NCBI GenBank assembly: GCA_020636435.1
Contig: JACJXX010000001.1
Location: 1,178,001-1,242,000 of the forward strand
DNA length: 64,000 nt
Direction: 5' to 3'
Origin: Lewinellaceae bacterium
Lineage (GTDB): Bacteria > Bacteroidota > Bacteroidia > Chitinophagales > Saprospiraceae
The notes under the pieces are model-generated. The model made no database searches. It saw only the letters and a list, made by a program, of their open reading frames with translations, and had not been told where the DNA came from. Both the position numbers and the translations under genes were made by a program. Shown here piece after piece: positions 1 to 8,227 of this stretch. The first letter of the stretch is position 1; each line of letters opens with the position of its first letter.

Positions 1-181
1 AGGCGTACACAACCCTGGATAAATTCGTAGCTAATAACATTCTTCAATGCCAAACCTTACGGTTTTTTAGTTTGTCCAGGCTCCTTTGTGGACTGACCGA
101 CAAAACCGGACAACCTCCGGCTTTTTGCGCTACCCCTCTCCGGAAAGCTTGTTATATTTGGGGTTCACGAAAAAACAATTC

Positions 182-1768
182 ATGAATACCCGGAAAGTAC
201 AGCTCACTCTATTTTGTATGGCCTTCGCGCTTTCTTTGCCTGCTCAGGGCACGCTGAACGTAAGCCTCTTCGCTCAGTACAACCGGGGCGACGGGCGCGC
301 CTCCGGCTCCTGGGCCTACGTGGCGCCCGACGGTTCGGAATACGCCGTGCTGGGCGCGCAAACCGGCACCTCTATCATTCGGATCGACGATCCGGATAGC
401 GTCCAGGAAGTGGGTTTTGTGCCGGGTTACAGTTCCAACTGGCGGGAGGTGACGGTCGTGGGCGATCACGCTTATGTCGTTACCGAAGGCTCTGGTTCCC
501 CCCACTACGGCATGCAGGTCATCGACCTCTCCCAACTGCCGCACGCCACCACCCTGGTGACGGCGTATTCCGAAACCTTCGGGCGGGGGCACATCATCCA
601 GAAGGACATCTTCAGCGAGGCGCCTTACGTCTATGTCTGCGGCACCCAAACCACTCAGGGCGTGCACATCATCGACGTTTCCGACCCGGCCAACCCCGTC
701 CAGGCGGGCCTATACCAACCCGGTTACTACATCCACGACTGCCACGTGCGGGACACCCTGCTCTTCGCCGCCGCTTTCTACAACGGCACCATCGATATCG
801 TCAGCATTGCCGACAAGAGCGCTCCCCGGCTCATCGCTTCTATCGAAGACCCCGGGGGAAATACTCATAGTTTTTCTACCACCGAACAACTGGACTACCT
901 CTTCGTAGCCGACGAGCTCGACGGCCTGCCCGGCCGCATTTTCAACATCGAAGACCTGGACAACCCCCGGGAAGTGGCCACCTGGACCGCCAACTCCGCC
1001 AGCCTGGTGCACAACCCTTACATCCGGGGCGATTTTGCGTTTATCTCCCACAACACCGAAGGCCTGCGCGTGCTGGACATCGCCGACCCGGAAGTGCCAG
1101 TGGAGGTTGGTTATTACGACACCTACAGCGGCGCGAGCGGCGGCTTCCACGGCCTGTGGTCCGCTTTCCCCTATTTCCCCTCCGGCAAGATCATCGGCGG
1201 CAACCGGGAGGACGGGCTTTACGTCTGGACGTTCAACAATACCCGCGCCGGCAGGATTTACGGCCAGGTGGTGGACTCGCTGAGCGGGGAACCTATTTTC
1301 AATGCCGCCGTACAGGTGGGAGAAACTCAGGATTTCTTTACTTCCGATATGCAGGGGGAATTTAAACGAGGCTACCTGCCCGGAACTTATACCTTGCAGG
1401 TGTATGCCGCCGGTTATCCCACCAAGACGGCCACCGTCACTTTAGCCGAAGGCAGCCAGGAGCAGGTGTTGATCGTACTAGCGCAGGAGGTGAACAATAC
1501 GGGAGGGCTTACGCTGGCAAGCAGCCGTTTGGAAGTGGCGCCCAATCCCGTCCGGGAGCAGGCCGTCGTGTGGTTGGAGAATATGCCGGAGGTCAATGTG
1601 GCGGTATTGCTGAATGCCGCAGGGCAGGAAGTGGAACGCTATTCCGTGCGCGGGTTGCCCTCTTTTATTATAGGACGGCAGGGTAAGGCGGCAGGAGTTT
1701 ACTGGCTGGTGGTGTATGGAAAGCAGGGAAAAGCAATCGGAAAAGAAAAAGTAATGATGGGATGGTAG
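182..1768 (+). CDS. Secreted choice-of-anchor B family protein with T9SS sorting domain
   Basis: The 528-residue product begins with a signal peptide (residues 1-20, ending near LSLPAQG). Residues 30-370 hold LVIVD-type beta-propeller repeats of the form VIDVSDPANPVQ, VLDIADPEVPVEVG, as in choice-of-anchor B proteins. A CarboxypepD_reg-like segment follows (from about GRIYGQVVDSLSGEPIFNAA), then a C-terminal sorting domain starting LEVAPNPVREQAVV that matches the type IX secretion CTD. The protein is therefore probably exported by T9SS and surface-attached or released; the ligand is unknown. An upstream in-frame start at 86 would put 32 non-signal residues ahead of the signal peptide, so 182 is preferred. 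It stands alone, followed 60 bp later by the Uma2 gene. Confidence 0.85.
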   Translation: MNTRKVQLTLFCMAFALSLPAQGTLNVSLFAQYNRGDGRASGSWAYVAPDGSEYAVLGAQTGTSIIRIDDPDSVQEVGFVPGYSSNWREVTVVGDHAYVVTEGSGSPHYGMQVIDLSQLPHATTLVTAYSETFGRGHIIQKDIFSEAPYVYVCGTQTTQGVHIIDVSDPANPVQAGLYQPGYYIHDCHVRDTLLFAAAFYNGTIDIVSIADKSAPRLIASIEDPGGNTHSFSTTEQLDYLFVADELDGLPGRIFNIEDLDNPREVATWTANSASLVHNPYIRGDFAFISHNTEGLRVLDIADPEVPVEVGYYDTYSGASGGFHGLWSAFPYFPSGKIIGGNREDGLYVWTFNNTRAGRIYGQVVDSLSGEPIFNAAVQVGETQDFFTSDMQGEFKRGYLPGTYTLQVYAAGYPTKTATVTLAEGSQEQVLIVLAQEVNNTGGLTLASSRLEVAPNPVREQAVVWLENMPEVNVAVLLNAAGQEVERYSVRGLPSFIIGRQGKAAGVYWLVVYGKQGKAIGKEKVMMGW

Positions 1769-1829
1769 CATGAACATTCATTTTGCCTGAATGAGAAATA
1801 ATGGCTAAATTGAATCAAAAACTACAGCA

Positions 1830-2402
1830 ATGGGCACCGCCATGCGCAACCGGAACATCGAAGTAGAAGACCTGCCCCGTTACACCATCTCCGACTGGGA
1901 ACAATGGGAAGGCAAATGGGAGCTGATCGATGGCATCCCGTTTGCCCTGTCTCCGATGCCCGGCAAGAAACACCAAAGGATCAATGGCCGGCTCTATATG
2001 GAATTTACCGGCCAGTTAGGCAATTGCCCGGATTGTGAAGCCTACCTGCCGGTAAACTACAAGGTCAATGATAGCAACCTGCTTCATCCCGACCTGCTGG
2101 TTGTCTGTGGGGAAGAAGAGGAAGGCACTTATATTTCTACTACCCCGCATCTGGTAGTAGAAATTATATCTTCATCCACCAAGACTAAAGACAAAAAGAC
2201 CAAGCTTAAAATCTATCAGGCGTTGGGCATCCGCTATTACCTCATCATCGATCCCAGGGCGGAAACCATATCCGTATTTGAACTGGCCGAGGGGGGAGGC
2301 TATGAATTAAAGGCCGAAGGCAGGAATATTTCTTATGAATTCGAGTTTGGCGGATGCAAGATCGCCGTTGATTTTTCCAGGATTTGGAAGGGGAAGGAAT
2401 AG
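1830..2402 (+). CDS. Uma2 family (DUF820) PD-(D/E)XK-like protein
   Basis: The 190-residue protein shows the Uma2/DUF820 pattern. It has an N-terminal WELIDGIPFALSPMPG segment, the Asp of LLHPDLLVVC, then the PHLVVEIISSSTKTKDKKTK and YLIIDP strands that form the restriction-endonuclease-like core (D...E-x-K-like, with the Lys displaced). Such proteins are presumed nucleases of unknown biological role and are often multi-copy in Bacteroidota and Cyanobacteria. Met5 (1842) is an alternative start. No partner gene is apparent: the upstream gene is a secreted protein and the downstream gene is convergent. Confidence 0.85.
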   Translation: MGTAMRNRNIEVEDLPRYTISDWEQWEGKWELIDGIPFALSPMPGKKHQRINGRLYMEFTGQLGNCPDCEAYLPVNYKVNDSNLLHPDLLVVCGEEEEGTYISTTPHLVVEIISSSTKTKDKKTKLKIYQALGIRYYLIIDPRAETISVFELAEGGGYELKAEGRNISYEFEFGGCKIAVDFSRIWKGKE

Positions 2403-2419
2403 GGGCAGGGTGCTGGGTT

Positions 2420-2503
2420 CCTTGTTGTTTGTTGACGGTTGTTGGTTGCCAGGGCGATTGGGCTGCCTAACTAACAACTATCAACCATCAACAGACAACA
2501 GGA
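2420..2503. repeat. Imperfect inverted repeat between convergent genes
   Basis: The left arm (about 2422-2450, rich in GTTG/TGTTGAC) pairs imperfectly with the right arm (about 2472-2503, TAACAACTATCAACCATCAAC) around a spacer ending CTGCCTAAC. It lies between the convergent Uma2 and DUF2911 genes and could act as a bidirectional transcription end or be an old hairpin element. No poly-T tail is visible, so a terminator function is weakly supported. Confidence 0.35.
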
Positions 2504-2584
2504 GGTTTGCTGCTTCAAGCAATTACAGGCATGAACCTAAATCCGGCTTTTTACCATTGTCCACACAGTAATCCTAAATGGCCT

Positions 2585-3169
2585 TTAAAACTCAATCGGC
2601 ACTCTAACCACCGTATTTTCCCACCCCATTATCATGTGCGCGCCGTTATCCGCCTGTTCGAAAGCGATGGAGAAGGCTTCAATAGGCTTATCGGAGGCTT
2701 CCGCCGGCACAGTGATGCTGGCCACGTTATTTTCCGGGTTGTAGGCATAAGCGCCCCAGCCGTCGAGATCGGTATTGAAAACGACCTCCCATTCCTTCTC
2801 GCCGGGGGTGGCGTAGACGGTATAGCGGCCCGCTTTTACTTCCTTTCCTCCGATGGCCACGTCTTTATAGAAGTGGATTTCAGTAGATTCATTGGCTCCC
2901 AGGCGCCAGGTTTCGCCGTATTTTACAATGCCGCCAAACACTTCGCGCTCTTTCATTTGGGGGCGGGAATACAGCACCCGGATAACCGGTTGGCTGGCTG
3001 CTTTTTCCTCATCGGTTTTGGCAAAAGCGCGGAAAGCGGCTCTCGGTGGGTAGTAGGCGGCATCCATTGGGCTCTTGTCCAGGTCGGAAAAATCCTGAGC
3101 GTTTCCTTGTGGCAGGAAGGCCAGCAAGGCGCCCATCAGCAGGGTGATCGTTAAAAGTCTGTTCATCAT
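2585..3169 (-). CDS. DUF2911 domain-containing secreted protein
   Basis: The 194-residue product has an N-terminal signal peptide (residues 1-24, cleavage near GNAQDF). The rest carries DUF2911 hallmarks: IRVLYSRPQMKEREVFGG, YGETWRLGANESTEIHF, and VKAGRYTVYATPGEKEWEVVFN. The fold is predicted to be all-beta; the function is unknown. The family is common in Bacteroidota and normally 170-290 residues, so this one appears complete. It is monocistronic and convergent with the Uma2 gene. Confidence 0.85.
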   Translation of the reverse strand: MMNRLLTITLLMGALLAFLPQGNAQDFSDLDKSPMDAAYYPPRAAFRAFAKTDEEKAASQPVIRVLYSRPQMKEREVFGGIVKYGETWRLGANESTEIHFYKDVAIGGKEVKAGRYTVYATPGEKEWEVVFNTDLDGWGAYAYNPENNVASITVPAEASDKPIEAFSIAFEQADNGAHMIMGWENTVVRVPIEF

Positions 3170-3304
3170 TGAACGGTTTTGGTTTAGGAAAAAAAAGAAT
3201 AAGATTGAAACACTCCGGGAGGCAGAGTGTTGTTGCCTCCCAATATTATTCTGCCGGCGAGTGTCTTTATGAGGACAATACCTTCCCCTGCCTGGCGCCT
3301 CCCC

Positions 3305-3423
3305 ATACGACTGGACATTTGCTGGGCTGTGTAAAAGTGTAAGCGTGTAAATGTGTAAAAGAATCAGAGGTTGCTAATCATTTACACATTTACACGAATA
3401 GCCCCAAAATGTCCAGTAGTGTA
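3305..3423. mobile_element. MITE-like hairpin element, family F, with 10-bp direct repeats
   Basis: Inverted arms ACTGGACATTT (3310-3320) and AAATGTCCAGT (3407-3417) enclose GTGTAAAAGTG-type sequence on the left and TTTACACATTTACACG on the right, so the whole unit folds into a hairpin. Identical 10-bp direct repeats GCGCCTCCCC flank it at 3295-3304 and 3424-3433, as expected for a target duplication. A left-truncated relative is at about 27585-27674, and a further end-like TGTCCAGTA sequence lies near 33453. Confidence 0.65.
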
Positions 3424-3482
3424 GCGCCTCCCCTCAGTTGATGATATTTTAATACATTTACATCAGTATAACTGTTACTGCC

Positions 3483-4148
3483 ATGAAAAAACCGAACATG
3501 CTTTACCCGGGCCTCCTCATCCTGGCCGTTTTCCTTTCAGCTGCGCTTTATTCCTGCCGGGGCGAGGGCAGAGGGGCTGCCGATGCCGGCGAGCCTTTCC
3601 GGAATGCCGGGCGGCAGGCGCCGGGCGCGCCAGAACTAATTACAGACGCAGGGCAATTGCCGGGCATTCTGGACTACGAAGGGGAATTCCTTCAGGCGGC
3701 GCGGTGGCCCGGAGAAGGTTCCACTTACTACGCCATTGTTTCCAAATACGAACAGGGGGAATTTTTTTCTCCATCCCGGGTTTCCCGGCTAAACATTTAC
3801 CTATTTGAAATAGACGAAGGGCAGGTGGCCGGCCGCCGTGCCTTCCAGGCCGAGGCGCCCAATAATTTTTCCAAAGTGGAGCTTCTCGGAGATCGCAGCC
3901 AGGCCATCCGCCTGCCGTCTGTAGGCATGGCCTTTTCTATCGTCTACTCGGTATGCCCGGAAGGCGCAGGCCCCTGCAGCCTGTTTTCCAGTGTGATCGG
4001 CGCAGAAGGGAAATACGACTTCCAGGTGCAGGAGGATGTAGAACCATCTGTATACCTGGAAGCCCGGCAATCCATGATGGCTGGCATTCCTGAAGATGTG
4101 CAGCAGCATATATTGGAACAATTGTTCGAATACAAGAATGTTGAATGA
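3483..4148 (+). CDS. Putative lipoprotein of unknown function
   Basis: The 221-residue product starts with a hydrophobic segment ending in a lipobox-like ALYSC-RG (Cys25), so lipid modification and export are likely. The remaining sequence (residues 45-221) has no motif I recognise; it contains a conserved-looking DYEGEFLQAARWPGEGSTYYAIVSKYE segment start and a two-Cys stretch (CPEGAGPC) that may form a disulfide. The upstream gene is divergent, with a family F element between them; downstream it converges with the bile-acid symporter gene. Confidence 0.6.
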   Translation: MKKPNMLYPGLLILAVFLSAALYSCRGEGRGAADAGEPFRNAGRQAPGAPELITDAGQLPGILDYEGEFLQAARWPGEGSTYYAIVSKYEQGEFFSPSRVSRLNIYLFEIDEGQVAGRRAFQAEAPNNFSKVELLGDRSQAIRLPSVGMAFSIVYSVCPEGAGPCSLFSSVIGAEGKYDFQVQEDVEPSVYLEARQSMMAGIPEDVQQHILEQLFEYKNVE

Positions 4149-4171
4149 CGATTTCCCCAAACTGCCCCGCT

Positions 4172-5080
4172 TCACTCCACGCTCCATACGCTCTGCTCCC
4201 GCCACACCATAGCCAGGGTAAAGGCAGAGATCAGGTGCCACACCCCCCACCAGGCGGCGACCATGGCCATGCCGCCCATGCCGTTGAAAAAATTAAAAAT
4301 GAGGATGAGCCCCAGGGCGGAATTCTGTATGCCCGTCTCGATGGAAATGGCGCGGGCATCCTGCCGGCTGAGCCCGTTGCCTTTGGCCCACCAGTAGCCG
4401 GCGAGCAAGGCGAGGGCGTTGTGCACCAGGACGATCAGAAAGACGACGTGCAGGTAGTTGACGATGTTGTCGAAGTTGCCATACACGGCCACCACAATGA
4501 AGCCCAGAAAAATAGCCAGGGAAAGGAACCGGACCGGTTGTTTCAGGCGGGCAGCAAGCTTTGGAAAACGGTAGTTTAGAAACATGCCGATAAACAGGGG
4601 TAGGAGAATCAATTGCACAATGGTATTGACCATACTCAGAGGGTCGACGTAGATGGGCTGCCCCAGGGTTTCCACCCCCGGCACGAAAGGAGCCAGATAG
4701 GCAAAATAAAGGGGCGTAATGACAACAGCGCCCAGCGTGGAAACAGAAGTCATGAGCACCGAAAGGGCAGCATTGGCATTGGCCAGGTGCACGGCAAAGT
4801 TGGAGACATTGCCTCCCGGGCAGGCCGCCACCAGCACCATGCCCAGGGCGATGCTGGGCGCCGGGCGAAAGAAAAAAACCAGCCCCAGCGTCAACACGGG
4901 CAACAGGATCAGTTGGGAACTCAGCCCGACCAGAGGGGCCTTTGGCGAGCGAAATAATGCCCGGAAGTTGTCGAACCGCAGGTCCAGCGCCACGCCGAAC
5001 ATGAGAAAGGCCAGGCAGATATTGAGGAGGAATAGCTGCTCCGGGTTGAAGTTGATCTGTATGCTGTCTATGGCTTCCAT
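4172..5080 (-). CDS. Bile acid:sodium symporter (BASS) family transporter
   Basis: The 302-residue protein has nine to ten hydrophobic segments and BASS/SBF motifs, including VAACPGGNVSNFAVHLANANAALS in the middle (the GGxxSN crossover motif) and a C-terminal ETGIQNSALGLIL motif. It likely imports an organic acid with Na+; the substrate cannot be told from sequence. It is transcribed divergently from a MarR regulator 97 bp away. That pairing suggests MarR control of the transporter through the repeats in the shared intergenic region. Confidence 0.9.
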   Translation of the reverse strand: MEAIDSIQINFNPEQLFLLNICLAFLMFGVALDLRFDNFRALFRSPKAPLVGLSSQLILLPVLTLGLVFFFRPAPSIALGMVLVAACPGGNVSNFAVHLANANAALSVLMTSVSTLGAVVITPLYFAYLAPFVPGVETLGQPIYVDPLSMVNTIVQLILLPLFIGMFLNYRFPKLAARLKQPVRFLSLAIFLGFIVVAVYGNFDNIVNYLHVVFLIVLVHNALALLAGYWWAKGNGLSRQDARAISIETGIQNSALGLILIFNFFNGMGGMAMVAAWWGVWHLISAFTLAMVWREQSVWSVE

Positions 5081-5087
5081 ACTTTTA

Positions 5088-5147
5088 TAATCATTACAAA
5101 TATAATCGTTATGAAAATAATGATTACAAAAATAATGATTACTTTTG
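5088..5147. promoter_or_regulatory. Divergent promoters with candidate MarR operator repeats
   Basis: The gap between the symporter and marR-like genes contains TAATCATTA (5088-5096) and two TAATGATTA copies (5118-5126 and 5133-5141), giving inverted and direct arrangements of one 9-bp unit. A TACTTTTG at 5140-5147 matches the Bacteroidota -7 element (TAnnTTTG) in the rightward direction. CAAATATA at 5097-5104 reads TATATTTG leftward. The operator units overlap or abut both -7 elements, so repressor binding there could shut off both genes. This is inference from motif position. Confidence 0.55.
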
Positions 5148-5177
5148 TAACGGATTCCAAAATGAAAAATTCAACTC

Positions 5178-5612
5178 ATGGCATCTCCTCACCACCTCTT
5201 TCGCCTCATCGCGCAGGTGCATCGCACCCGCAAGGCCGCAGTTGCCGGCCAGGCTGAACTGCTGGAAAAACACGAGCTGAGCCCGCTGGACTGGGCCATC
5301 CTCCGGAGCCTGCACGAAAACCCGCCCCAGTCGCAGGCTGGCGTAGCCCGCTCCGTCGGAAGGGCCCCCTCCAATGTCCGCTACCCGATTGAGGCGCTTT
5401 ACCGAAGAGGCATTATACAGCGGGAACCCGACGGTGACGACCGCAGGGTCAACCTTACCTTTTTAAGCCCGAGAGGAGAAAGCCTGGTAAAAACCCTGCT
5501 CCCCGCCTTCCAGTCTGTCGACCAGGCCCTGCTGAATGGCCTGTCTGCAGGAGAACAACAGGAGCTGGAACGGCTGCTGCAAACCATACTGAAAAATACC
5601 CGGGAATCATGA
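5178..5612 (+). CDS. MarR family transcriptional regulator
   Basis: The 144-residue protein matches the MarR winged-helix family in length and layout: an N-terminal dimerisation helix, LSPLDWAILRSLHENPPQSQAG leading into the recognition helix (VGRAPSNVRYPIEALYRRG), and the wing REPDGDDRRVNLTFLSPRGE with the characteristic D-x-R-x DRR element. It probably represses itself and the divergent transporter. The inducing ligand is unknown. Confidence 0.88.
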   Translation: MASPHHLFRLIAQVHRTRKAAVAGQAELLEKHELSPLDWAILRSLHENPPQSQAGVARSVGRAPSNVRYPIEALYRRGIIQREPDGDDRRVNLTFLSPRGESLVKTLLPAFQSVDQALLNGLSAGEQQELERLLQTILKNTRES

Positions 5613-5679
5613 CCCTCCGCGTCCTCCTCATCGCCAATAGTTATACCCATTTTTACTACATTCGCAGAAACAGCAATTT

Positions 5680-7062
5680 ATGAAGCCAATACTCACTTCT
5701 ATATGCTTTTTCCTTCTGCTGTCGGCATCCGCCCAGGATGATCCGATACGCCAGCTGAAGCAGCAGGCACGGGAATCGGCCAGCGTCCTCGAAGGGCTGG
5801 ACGGCAAGCCAGGCGGCCTGCGGGGCCAGATCGAAACCGACTACGCCTACCTGGAAAAACTGTACATCCACTATCATACCCATCCCGAATTGTCTTTTCA
5901 GGAAGTAGAAACGGCCAAACGCATGGCGGAAGAACTGCGCAAAATTGGCTTTGAAGTTGCCGAAAAGGTAGGCGGGAACGGCGTGGTGGGCGTACTGAAA
6001 AACGGCGCCGGGCCCACCGTTCTGGTAAGAGCGGATATGGACGCGCTGCCCATCGCTGAGGAGACCGGCAAGCCCTACGCCAGCACCGTCACCACCGAGG
6101 ACGAAGCCGGCAATACCGTCGGGGTGATGCATGCCTGCGGCCACGATATACACATGACCGTATGGACCGGCGCCGCCCGCCGCCTGGCAGCGATGAAGGG
6201 CCAATGGAAAGGCACCCTGGTGTTCATCGGCCAACCCGCCGAGGAGCGCTCCGGCGGCGCCAACGCCATGCTGGCCGACGGCCTGTACGAGCGCTTTCCG
6301 GTTCCGGATTACGGAATCGCCCTGCACGACACCCCCGGCCTTCCGGCGGGCAAGGTGGGCTACTGCTCCGGCTACAGCCTCGCCAATGTAGATATGATGG
6401 ACATCACCGTCTTCGGAAAAGGAGGCCACGGCGCCGCGCCGCAAGACACCAAAGACCCGGTGCTCTTGGCTTCCCGCATGGTGGTGGCCCTGCAATCCAT
6501 CGTCAGCCGGGAGATTTCTCCCCTCGACCCGGCAGTCGTCACGGTGGGCTCCATCCACGGCGGCACCAAGGGCAACATCATCCCCGATGAAGTCAAACTG
6601 GAACTCACCATGCGCTCCTATTCCGACGAAGTGCGGATGGCGCTCATCGAAAAAATCAAAAGGATTTGCAACGGGGTGGCGATGTCGGCCGGGCTTTCCG
6701 AAGAACAATATCCCCAATACAAGCTGCGGGAGGAGTATACTCCCTCCGTTTACAACGACCCGGAACTGACGGAGCGCGTCCGCCAGGTTTTTGTCGAAAC
6801 CCTGGGCGAAGAAAATGTAGAGCAGGTGCCCCCGGGCATGGTTGGCGAAGACTTTGCCCGCTACGGCCGCACCGATGAACAGGTGCCCATCGTCCTGTTC
6901 TGGCTGGGCGCGGCCGACCCCGAAGCATACGAGGCGGCTCAACGCGGCGAGCTGAGCCTGCCCTCCCTGCACAGTTCCAAATTCGCTCCGCTGCCCGAAC
7001 CGACGATCAAAACGGGGGTGGCGGCGATGACGGCGGCGGTGCTGGAGCTGCTGGGGGAGTGA
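5680..7062 (+). CDS. M20 family (M20D-like) amidohydrolase, exported
   Basis: The 460-residue protein carries a signal peptide (residues 1-19, ending SASAQD) and the M20 metallohydrolase core. The metal ligands are seen in MHACGHDIH and in GQPAEERSGGA (PAEE), with a further His near the C-terminus (PSLHSSKFAP). RADMDALPI is also typical of IAA-amino-acid hydrolase/carboxypeptidase M20D enzymes. It likely releases amino acids from N-acylated or conjugated substrates in the periplasm. It lies 67 bp after marR on the same strand. Confidence 0.88.
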   Translation: MKPILTSICFFLLLSASAQDDPIRQLKQQARESASVLEGLDGKPGGLRGQIETDYAYLEKLYIHYHTHPELSFQEVETAKRMAEELRKIGFEVAEKVGGNGVVGVLKNGAGPTVLVRADMDALPIAEETGKPYASTVTTEDEAGNTVGVMHACGHDIHMTVWTGAARRLAAMKGQWKGTLVFIGQPAEERSGGANAMLADGLYERFPVPDYGIALHDTPGLPAGKVGYCSGYSLANVDMMDITVFGKGGHGAAPQDTKDPVLLASRMVVALQSIVSREISPLDPAVVTVGSIHGGTKGNIIPDEVKLELTMRSYSDEVRMALIEKIKRICNGVAMSAGLSEEQYPQYKLREEYTPSVYNDPELTERVRQVFVETLGEENVEQVPPGMVGEDFARYGRTDEQVPIVLFWLGAADPEAYEAAQRGELSLPSLHSSKFAPLPEPTIKTGVAAMTAAVLELLGE

Positions 7063-7075
7063 GGGGTGGGGGCAA

Positions 7076-7122
7076 TGGAACACTGATTGACACGGATTTA
7101 GCGGATTTTCGCGGATTGGAGG
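7076..7122 (+). repeat. 47-bp dispersed repeat, copy 1
   Basis: This unit consists of short near-repeats of CACGGATT / AGCGGATT / CGCGGATTGG after TGGAACACTGATT. A closely similar 47-bp unit lies in the opposite orientation at 55010-55056, upstream of the conflict operon. It lies 14 bp after the amidohydrolase stop. The role is unknown. Confidence 0.6.
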
Positions 7123-7168
7123 CTTTCAGGACGGCACATCTTACACGTTTACACATAAAAAACCACCC

Positions 7169-8089
7169 ATGACCCCCAACTACCCCACTCTCCTCCGCCA
7201 GATCGCCGAAGCAGTAAAGCCCGAATCCGGCAAAGGCAAAGTGGCCAGTTACATCCCCGCCCTGGCCAGGGTGCCGGCCGGCAAGTTTGGCATTGCGATA
7301 GAAACGGTGCGGGGCGAGCAATATCATTGGGGAGATGCAACAGAACGCTTTTCGATACAGAGCATTTCCAAGGTGTTCACCCTGGCCATGGCCTTCCAAC
7401 TCGAAGGAGAGAACCTCTGGAAACGAGTTGGGCTGGAGCCGTCCGGCAACCCCTTCAACTCCCTGATACAACTGGAGTACGAAAAGGGCATCCCCCGCAA
7501 CCCCTTTATCAACGCCGGCGCCCTGGTGGTCACCGACGTGCTCCTGGAGCATTTCGCCGATCCCAAAACGGCCATCCTGGACTTTATCCATACCCTCGCC
7601 GGGCAGGGCGATATACCATACGATGAAGAAGTGGCCCGCTCGGAGCGGGAGTTCGGCTATACCAACGCCGCCCTGGCCAACTTCATAAAGAGCCACGGCA
7701 ATATTCGCAACCCAGTGGAGGCCGTGCTGGATGTGTATTTCCACCAGTGCTCCATCGCAATGTCCTGCCGGGAACTGGCGCGGGCCTTCCTGCTTTTCGC
7801 CAACCACGGCGCCGTCCCCGCCACGCAGAAACGCCTGCTGACCAGCAGCCAGGCCAAGCGCCTCAACGCCATCATGCTCACCTGCGGCTTTTACGACGAA
7901 GCGGGCGAGTTCGCCTTCGCCGTGGGGCTGCCCGGCAAGAGCGGCGTGGGCGGAGGCATCGTCGCCATAATCCCCGGCGAACTGGCCATCGCCGTGTGGA
8001 GCCCGGAGCTGAATGAGCACGGAAATTCCGTATTGGGCATAAAAACTTTGGAAATGTTTACTACTTTGACGGGGATGTCGATCTTTTAA
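7169..8089 (+). CDS. glsA: Glutaminase A
   Basis: The 306-residue product has the length and motifs of serine-dependent beta-lactamase-fold glutaminases (L-glutamine to glutamate plus ammonia). Ser65 and Lys68 sit in the SxxK motif of FSIQSISKVF, NPFNSLIQLEYEKGIPRNPFINAGA supplies the substrate-binding Asn and Glu, and YFHQCSIAMSCRELARAFLLFANHG matches the YxxxCS segment. No signal peptide is seen, so it is cytoplasmic. It is probably independently transcribed. Confidence 0.93.
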   Translation: MTPNYPTLLRQIAEAVKPESGKGKVASYIPALARVPAGKFGIAIETVRGEQYHWGDATERFSIQSISKVFTLAMAFQLEGENLWKRVGLEPSGNPFNSLIQLEYEKGIPRNPFINAGALVVTDVLLEHFADPKTAILDFIHTLAGQGDIPYDEEVARSEREFGYTNAALANFIKSHGNIRNPVEAVLDVYFHQCSIAMSCRELARAFLLFANHGAVPATQKRLLTSSQAKRLNAIMLTCGFYDEAGEFAFAVGLPGKSGVGGGIVAIIPGELAIAVWSPELNEHGNSVLGIKTLEMFTTLTGMSIF

Positions 8090-8227
8090 AGTGTGTAGGG
8101 TGTCAGCGAGCAGTGTGTCAGCGAGCAGTGCATCAGAGGCTGGACTTGCAATCCCAATACTGATACACCAAAGCACCGATACACTGGTACACCGATACAC
8201 CAACACACCATTCAACCTACAGCAACC

